Source: Aegilops tauschii subsp. strangulata (taxonomy: Eukaryota; Streptophyta; Magnoliopsida; Poales; Poaceae). From it: DNA of 64,000 bases. Where the stretch lies: NCBI RefSeq assembly GCF_002575655.3, contig NC_053039.3:376999633-377063632 (forward strand). Direction: 5' to 3'. The number at the start of each line of letters is the position of its first letter. The first letter of the stretch is position 1. Below the pieces are notes generated by a model that saw nothing but the letters and a program-made list of their open reading frames with translations, did not search any database and was not told the DNA's origin. The position numbers and the translations under genes were made by a program. Of the stretch, positions 56,646-64,000 are shown piece by piece.

Positions 56646-58243
56646 ATGTCTCAAGAAAATACCATGTTGTGTGACTTTTCCAACACTAATAATAATGATT
56701 TTATTAGTACTCCGATTGCTCCTGCCACTAGTGCGAAATCTTATGAAATTAATGCCGCTTCGTTGAATCTTGTTATGAAAGAACAATTTTCTGGTAGTCC
56801 TACTGAGGATGTTGCATCCCATCTAAATAATTTTATTGAGTTATGTGATATGCAAAAGAAAAAAGATGTGGATAATGATATTGTTAAATTGAAGCTATTT
56901 CCGTTCTCACTGCGAGATCGTGCTAAAACTTGGTTTTCATCATTGCCTAAAAATAATATTGATTCACGGAATAAGTGTAAAGATGCTTTTATTTCCAAGT
57001 ATTTTCCTCCCGCTAAGATCATCTCCCTTAGGAACGATATAATGAATTTTAAGCAACTTGATCACGAACATGTTGCACAATCCTGGGAGAGGATGAAATT
57101 GATGATAAGAAATTGCCCTACTCATGGTTTAAGTTTATGGATGATAATACAAAAAATTTTATGCCGGATTGAATTTTGCATCTGGAAATCTTTTAGATTC
57201 CTCCGCGGGAGGTACTCTTATGGAAGTCATATTAGGAGAAGCTAATAAACTCTTAGATAATATTATGGCAAATTACTCTCAATGGCATATCGAAAGATCT
57301 TCTACTGATCCTAAAAAGTACATGCGGTTGAAGAAATTAATACTTTGAGTGGAAAGATGGATGAACTTATGAAATTGATTGCTAGTAAGAGTGCTCCTAT
57401 TGATCCTAATAATATGCCTTTTCCGCCTTGATTAATAATAATAATGAATCTATGGATGTTAATTTTGTTGGTAGGAACAATTTTGGTAATAACGCGTATA
57501 GAGGAAACAACAACCCTAGGCCGTTTCCTACTAATCCCTCTAATAATTATGGTAATTCCTACAATAATTATTATGGAAATTATAATAAAATACCCTCTGA
57601 TCTTGAGAAAAATATTAAATATTTCATTAATTCTCAAAAGATTTTCAATGCTATGGTTGAAGAAAAATTGCTTAAGATTGATGATTTGGCTAGAAACGTC
57701 GATAGAATTTCCTATGAGATTGATTCTTTTAAGATTAGATATATGCCACCCAAGATTGGTATTAACTAATCTCTTAAAGCTATTAAAATTTCTATTAATG
57801 AAAGTAGAGAGAGAACCGCTAGGATGTGTGCTAAGAGAGATTGGCTAGAAAAAGCATGCTCTTCTAGTTTTTGTGATAATAATGATGAAGATCTTAAAGT
57901 GATTGGTGTGACTCCTATTGAATCTTTGTTTGCTAATATAAAACTTGATAAATATGGGACTAGAGAAGAGTCAACTTTAGCTGAAAGGCGTCCCAATAAT
58001 TTGGAGGGTGAAGATCTTAATGAAAAAATTGATAAAAGTGGGATTGGCGAGGTCAAAACTTTAGGTAGCGATGAACCCACTCTTTTGGATTTCAAGGATG
58101 TTAATTATGATAATTGTTCTTTGATAGGTTGTATTTCCTTGTTGCAATCCATGCTAAATTCACCTCATTCTTATAATCAAAATAAGGCTTTTACTAAACA
58201 TATCGTGGATGCTATGATGAAATTGTTCGAAGAAAAACTCTAG
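56646..58243 (+). pseudogene. gag: gag of E3
   Basis: ATG at 56646. The first part holds the same gag motifs as E1 (KLKLFPFSLRDRAKTWF, WERMKLMIRNCPTHGL). From about 57160 to 57317 the protein continues in the +1 frame, then returns, as in E1. A one-base loss near 57420 moves the frame again. There is a TAA at 57767-57769 and a TAG at 58241-58243. The middle part is Asn/Tyr-rich (NNYGNSYNNYYGNYNK). Confidence 0.8.
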
Positions 58244-58734
58244 AGTTGGAAGTTCCAATCCCTAGAAAGCTTTATGTTGAATGGGAACCTAATATTAAGA
58301 TTAATATTCAATATTATGAGTGTAATGCTTTGTGTGATTTGGGTGCTAGCGTTTCCACTATTCCAAAAAGTTTATGTGATGTGCTAGGTTTCCATAAATT
58401 TGATGATTGTTCTTTGAATTTGCAGCTAGCGGATTCCACTACTAAGAAACCTATGGGAAGGATTAATGATGTTCTCATTGTTGCAAATAGGAATTATGTA
58501 TTCGAAGATTTTATTGTGCCTGATATATATTGCAATCCTACATGCCCTATTGTACTTGGTAGACCTTTCCTAAGAACAATTGGTGCAATTATTGATATTA
58601 AAGAAGGAAACATTAGATTTCAATTTCCGTTAAGGAAGGGTATGGAACACTTTCCAAGAAATAAAATTTGGTTACCATATGAATCTATTACGAGGGCTAC
58701 TTATGGATTAAATACGAAAGATGACAATACCTAG
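58244..58734 (+). CDS. Aspartic protease (PR) of E3
   Basis: Open for about 160 codons with CDLGASVSTIP at the active site, ADSTTKKPMGRINDVLIVAN, and the C-terminal LGRPFL motif. Unlike E1, the active-site Gly is kept. It is out of frame with gag because of an extra base near 58240, so it could only be made through a frameshift or from another copy. No RT follows. Confidence 0.75.
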
Positions 58735-61571
58735 ATCTATGCATTATGCCTAGCTAGGGGCGTAAAACAATAGCGCTTGTTGGGAGGCAACCAAATTTTA
58801 TTTTGTGTTTTTTTGTTTTTGCTTCTGCTTTTCAATAAATACACATTATTACTTCTGTAGTAATTGTGTTTTAGTGTTTTAATTAGTGATTGTGGCAAGT
58901 AAGACCTTTGGGACGGTCATGGTGATAGTTGATTTGATTTTGCTGAAAAACAGAAACTTTTGCATCCAATAACAGAATTGATCTGGTCTGCTGAGCGACG
59001 AAAATTCTGAATTTCTTCCAATTTATTGATATACAAATTTCCTAGATTGTCCTATTTTTTTATAATTTTTGGAGTTACAGAAGTATACAAAATTTCCAGA
59101 TTACTACAGACTGTTCTGTTTTTGACAGATTCTGTTTTCTTTGTGTTGTTTGCCTATTTTAATGAATCTATGGGTAGTGTTAGGGGGTATGAACCATGGA
59201 GAAGCTGGAATACATTAGATATAACATCAATATAAATTTAGAATGAGTTCACAACAGTACCTAAAGTGGTGATTTGCTTTATTATAGTAACAGAGCTTAC
59301 GAGTTTAATGTTGAGTTTTGTGTTGTGAAGTTTTCAAGTTTTGGGTAAAGATTTGATGGACTATGGAATAAGGAGTGGAAAGAGCCTAAGCTTGGGGATT
59401 CCCAAGTCACCCCAAGGTAATATTCAAGGACAACCAAGCATCTAAGCTTGGGGATGCCCCGGATGGCATCCCCTCTTTCGTCTTCAATCCATCGGTAAAT
59501 TTACTTGATGCTATATTTTTATTCACCACATTATATGTGTTTTGCTTGGAGCATCTTGTATTATATGAGTCTTTGACTTTTAGTTTGCCACAATCATCCT
59601 TGTTGTACACACCTTTTCACAGGGACACACGTTAATCGTGAATTTATTATAATACTCTATGTGCTTCACTTATATCTTTTGAGCTAGGTAGTTGCTCTAG
59701 TGCTTCACTTTCATCTTTTTAGAGCATGGCGGTAGTTTTATTTTGTAGAAATTGATGAACTCTCATGCTTCACTTATATTATTTTGAGATTCTTAGTATG
59801 GCAATTTGCTTAGGTTGTGAATTTGGTCCTAATATGATGGGCATCCAAGAGGGATATAATAAAAACTTTCATAAAGAGCATTGAATATATGAGAAGTTTG
59901 ATTCCTTGTATTTGTTTTGAGATATGAAGATGGTGATATTAGAATCATGCTAGAGAGTAACTATGGATTGGTAGAAATACTTGTGTTAAAGTGTGTGATT
60001 CCCGAAGCATGCACGTATGGTCTATCATTATGCGATGAAGTTAGAGCATGATTTATTTTTTATTGTCTTCCTTATGAGTGGAGGTCGGGGATGAGCGATG
60101 GTCTTTTCCTACCAATCTATCCCCCTGGGAGCATGCGTATTAGTACTTTGCTTCGATGGATAATAAATTTTTGCAATAAGTATGTGAGTTCTTTATGACT
60201 AATGTGGAGTCCATGGATTATACGCACTCTCACCCTTCCACCATTGCTAGCCTCTCTAGTACCGTGCAACTTTCGATGGTCCATTAATTCCACCATATAC
60301 CCTTCCTCAAAACAGCCACCATACCTACCTATTATGGCATTTCCATGGCCACTCCGAGATATATTGCCATGCAACTTCCACCGTTTTGCTTATTATGACA
60401 CGCACCATCATTGTCATATTGCTTTGCATGATCATGTAGTTGGCATAGTATTTGTGGCTTGTCCACCATTCATACTTTTTATACATGTAACGCTAGATCA
60501 TTGCACATTCCGGTACACCGTCGGAGGCATTCATATAGAGTCATATCTTAGTTCTAGTATCGAGTTGTAATTCTTGAGTTGTAAGTAAATAAAAGTGTGA
60601 TGATAACATTATTAGAGCATAGTCTCATGTGAGGAAAGATGATGGAGGCTGTGATTCTCCCACAAGTCGAGATGAGACTCCGGACTTCAAATAAAAAAGA
60701 GGCCAAAGATCCCAATAAAAAATAAAAAATAGGCCAAAGAGCCCAAAAGAAAGAAAAAAAGAGAAAAAAATGAGAGAGAAAAGAGAGAAGGTACAATGTT
60801 ACTATCCTTTTCCACACTTGTGCTTCAAAATAGCACCATGTTCTTCATGATAGAGAGTCTCCTAATTTATCACTTCCATATACTAGTGGGAATTTTTCAT
60901 TATAGAACTTGGCTTATATATTCCAATGATGGGCTTCCTCAAATTTCCCTAGTCTTCATGAGCAAGCAAGTTGGATGCACACCAACTTAGTTTTCTTTTG
61001 AGCTTTCATACACTCATTGCTCTAGCGCATCCGTTGCATGGCAATCCCTACTCACTTCCATCGATATCAATTGATGGGAATCTCCATAGCCCAATAATTT
61101 GCCTAGTTGATGGGAGACTTTCTCCCTTTTTATCTTCTCCTCAAGACCTCCACCATATTCTATTCCACCTATAGTGCTATATCCATGGCTCATGCTCATG
61201 TATTGCGTGAAAGTTGAAAAAGCTTGAGAACATTAAAAGTATGAAACAATTGCTTGGCTTGTCATCGGGGTTGTGCATGATAAATACTTTGTGTGATGAA
61301 GATAGAGCATGACAAGACTTTATGAATATGTAGGGATAACTTTCTCTAGCCATGCTATTTTGAGAAGACATGATTGCTTTATTAGGATGCTTGAAGTATT
61401 ATTGTTTTTATGTCAATATTAAACTTTTGTTTTGAATCTTATGGATCTGAACATTCATGCCACATTAAGAAGAATTGCATTGACAAATATGTTAGGTAGC
61501 ATTCCACATCAAAAAAATTGTTTTTATCATTTACCTACTCGAGGACGAGCAAGAATTAAGCTTGGGATGCT
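58735..61571 (+). other. E3 interior downstream of PR, non-coding
   Basis: It is AT-rich and aligns with 26045-28186 and 32550-33212 of E1, including AAGCTTGGGGATGCC motifs and the polypurine-like AATTAAGCTTGGGATGC before the LTR. No pol domains were seen. Confidence 0.7.
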
Positions 61572-62527
61572 TGATACGTCTCCAACGTATCTATAATTTT
61601 TGATTGTTCCATGCTATTATATCATCTGTTTTGGATGTTTTATATGCATTAATATGCTAATTTTATTATTTTTTAGACTCACCTATTGACCTAGTGCCCA
61701 GTGCCAGTTGCCGTTTTTTCCTTGTTCTTGTCTTTTACAGAAAATCAATACCAAACGGAGTCCAAATGGAATAACACCTTACGATGATTTTTCTTGGACC
61801 ATAAGACACCTAGGAAGCTTCGGGAGGAGGCCAGAAGACCCATGAGCAGGCCACAAGCCCTAGGGGCGTGCCCAGGGGGCGCTGCCCCTAGGCTTATGGG
61901 CCCCTCATGGCTCTCCTAACCGTAACTCCAACACTATAAATTCCCAAATATTCCCCTTACATCAGAGGGCATACCAAAAATACTTTTTCGCCGCCATAAG
62001 CTTCTGTTCTCATGAGATCCCATCTTGGGGCCTTTCCGGCACCCCGCCGGAGGGGGATTAGATCATGGAGGGCCTGTACATCAACCTTGCTACCCTTCTG
62101 ATGATGCATTTGTAGTTTTCCACAGACCTAAGGTTCCATAGCTAGTAGCTAGATGGCTTCTTCTCTCTCTTTGATCTTCAATACAATGTTCTCCTCGATG
62201 TTCTTGGAGATCTATTCGATGTAATCTTCTTCTGTGATGCTTTTTTTGAGATCCGATGTATTGTGGATTTATGATCAGATTATCTATGAATATTATTTGA
62301 GTCTTTTCTGAACTCTTTTATGCATGATTAAGATAGCTTTGTATTTCTCTCTGATCTATCAATTTGGTTTGGCCTACTAGATTGGTTTTTCTTGTAATGG
62401 GAGAGGTGCTTTGTGATGGGTTCAATCTTGCGGTGTCCTCACAGTAGGGGTAGCGAGGCACGTATTGTATTGTCGCCATTAAGGATAAAAAGATGGAGTT
62501 TATATCATATTGCTTGAGTTTATCCCT
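61572..62527 (+). repeat. 3' LTR of E3, truncated
   Basis: It starts TGATACGTCTCC and aligns with the 5' LTR until ...TTTATCCCT at 62527, where another element's TGATAACCC begins. Confidence 0.88.
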
Positions 62528-63394
62528 TGATAACCCACAAGTATAGGGGATCGCAATAGTTTTCGAGGGTAGAGTATTCAACCCAAATTTATTGATTCGA
62601 CCCAAGGGGAGCCAAAGAATATTCGCGACTATTAGCAGTTTAGTTATCAGTTCAACCACACCTGAAAGACTTAATATCTGCAGCAAAGTATTTAGTAGCA
62701 AAGTAGTATGGAAGTAACGGTAGCAGTGGCAAAAGTAACAGTGGCAGTTTGTAGTTATTATAACAACAGTAGCAACGAAAGTAACTTAGCAAAGATCAAT
62801 ATGTGAAAAGCTCGTAGGCAATGATAATTCTGTTGGATGATATTCATCATGTAGTAGTCATAACCTAGGGTGACATAGAACTAGCTCTAATTCATCAATA
62901 TAATGTAGGCATGTATTTCGTATATAGTCATAAGTGCTTATGGAAAAGAACTTGCATGACATATTTTGTCCTACCCTCCCGTGGCAGCGGGGTCCTAATG
63001 GAAACTAAGGGATATTAAGGCCTCCATTTAATAGAGAACCGGAACAAAGCATTAGCACTTAGTGAATACATGAACTCCTCAAACTACGGTAATCACCGGA
63101 AAGAATCCCAATTATTGTCACCTTGGAGTATGCGGATCATAACTCGTAATAGGTGTCTACAACTTGCAAGATAGGATCAAGAACACACATATATTCATGA
63201 AAACATAATAGGTTCAGATCTGAAATCATGGCACTCGGGCCCTAGTGACAAGCATTAAGCATAGCAAAGTCATAGCAACATCAATCTCAGAACATAGTGG
63301 ACACTAGGGATCAAACCCTAACAAAACTAACTCGATTACATGATATTACTCATCCAACCCATCACTGTCCAGCAAGCCTATGATGGAATTACTC
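62528..63394 (-). mobile_element. LTR fragment of another Triticeae retrotransposon
   Basis: It begins TGATAACCCACAAGTATAGG and reads the familiar LTR body of an abundant Triticeae family. From memory the family's LTR ends ...GTGGGTTATCA, so this is minus-strand and the outer end of a 3' LTR. It inserted into E3's LTR; the expected TSD copy is TCCCT (62523-62527), but the other end is lost. It breaks off at about 63394 against Gypsy coding DNA. Confidence 0.65.
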
Positions 63395-64000
63395 ATGCAC
63401 AGCCGTTCGAGGTGCTGGACCTGTCCAGCGCGTACCACGTGCTGCTGGGCCGGCCCGCGCTCGCCAAGTTCATGGCGGTCCCCCACTACGCCTACCTGAA
63501 GATGAAGCTGTCGGGTCCGAAGGGCCTCATCACCATCACTGGCGACTACCGCAAGTCCCTGGACTGTGCCCGAGACGGCACCAAGCTGGTCGAGTCGCTG
63601 GTCGTAGCCGAGGAGCGGCGCCAGCTCAACTGGATCGTCACCCTGGCCCAAGAAGCGTCGGCCGCACAGATCCCGACTAAGGAGCCGGTCGACGAGGCCG
63701 CGTTCAAGCCCTCCAAGGAGACCAAGCAGGTGAAGCTGAACCCGGAAGACCCCGGCTGCAGCAAGTACGTTGTCGTGGGCACTCGCCTCGACAGCAAATA
63801 GGAAGGCGAGCTCGTCGACTTCCTCCATGAGAATCGAGATATCTTTGCATGGACCCCCAAGGACATTGCCGGGTATCCCGAGGAAGTACGCCGAGCACAA
63901 ACTTCACGTCCGCCAGGACGCCAAGCCTATCTGTCAACCCCTACGATGTTTTTCCGAAGAGAAGAGAAGGACCATCGGTGAAGAGGTCGCCAAGCTCTTG
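63395..64000 (+). pseudogene. pol: Gypsy pol fragment (end of protease to start of reverse transcriptase)
   Basis: Directly after the LTR fragment, an open frame reads FEVLDLSSAYHVLLGRPALA (the protease C-terminal LGRPAL motif) and AVPHYAYLKMKLSGPKG. The linker to RT follows, with a TAG at 63799-63801. In the same frame DIFAWTPKDIAGYPEEV follows, and then a one-base shift moves the rest (AEHKLHVRQDAKPICQ) to another frame before the window ends. It is GC-rich, unlike its neighbours, and belongs to a Gypsy family distinct from E1 and E3. It has no LTR or start here. Confidence 0.8.

Larger units (their letters stand above)
55019..62527 (+). mobile_element. Gypsy LTR retrotransposon E3 (tRNA-Asp primed, gag-PR only), both LTRs incomplete here
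   Basis: It has the same organisation as E1: LTR, tRNA-Asp-type primer site (56418-56436), gag, aspartic protease, long non-coding stretch, polypurine tract, LTR. The first about 178 bp of the 5' LTR are missing in front of 55019 because CACTA D is inserted there. The 3' LTR (from 61572) is cut at 62527. No RT or integrase was found. E3 differs from E1 enough to be a related but separate subfamily. Confidence 0.85.

Noticed and set aside
63346..63937. Minus-strand ORFs at the right edge
   Set aside because: They are shadows of the GC-rich Gypsy pol frame on the + strand.

Overview
This window looks like repeat DNA from a large grass genome, most likely Triticeae (wheat, barley or a close relative). 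The reasons are CACTA (En/Spm) transposons with grass-type subterminal repeats, a BARE1/Angela-type Copia solo LTR, Gypsy elements primed by tRNA-Asp, and a retroelement with about 4 kb LTRs and a non-coding interior, like the Triticeae LARD elements. I found no intact ordinary host gene, rRNA, tRNA or CRISPR array. Family names come from memory of plant repeats. Boundaries, target-site duplications (TSDs), primer sites and reading frames were read from the sequence.

The layout is one deep nest. The outermost element is a tRNA-Asp-primed Gypsy element on the + strand (E3). Its 5' LTR is cut at 55019 and its 3' LTR at 62527. CACTA element D ends at 55018 inside that 5' LTR. CACTA element C ends at 44132 inside D. 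CACTA element A ends at 18573 inside C. The left ends of A, C and D all lie left of base 1. A (1-1356 plus 15523-18573) is split by a 14.2 kb LARD-like element (1357-15522, minus strand, TSD CCAAC), which holds a 2.1 kb CACTA element B (7248-9375, TSD TGA). C is split by a 12.6 kb Gypsy element E1 (22160-34797, TSD CCTCG). E1 holds a small retroelement E2 (28187-32544, TSD CTTGT), whose 3' LTR holds a Copia solo LTR (30597-32332, TSD TTCCT).

CACTA C carries the transposition genes of the window, all broken. These are a TNP2-type transposase (42826-39527, minus) and a second gene with a Transposase_24-like region and a Ulp1-like protease (22042-18574, minus). Between them lie a second promoter-like block (about 36985), low-complexity palindromes, and two large inverted repeats built from a SNF2-helicase exon fragment (34921-35842). 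D carries four gene-like units: a coiled-coil gene (45500-44133), an alanine-rich 217-residue ORF (49628-48975), and two broken genes (52470-53066 and 54280-53445). It also has an array of about 505 bp repeats. A 715 bp segment of D is duplicated on both sides of a truncated Copia element (46410-48650).

At the right edge, E3's 3' LTR is cut by an unrelated LTR fragment (62528-63394). That fragment is joined directly to a broken Gypsy pol fragment (63395-64000). The strongest candidates for something new are the SNF2-fragment hairpins in CACTA C, the E2 reading frame that fills the U3 of its LTR and runs into it from the interior, and the shared out-of-frame window in the gag genes of E1 and E3.
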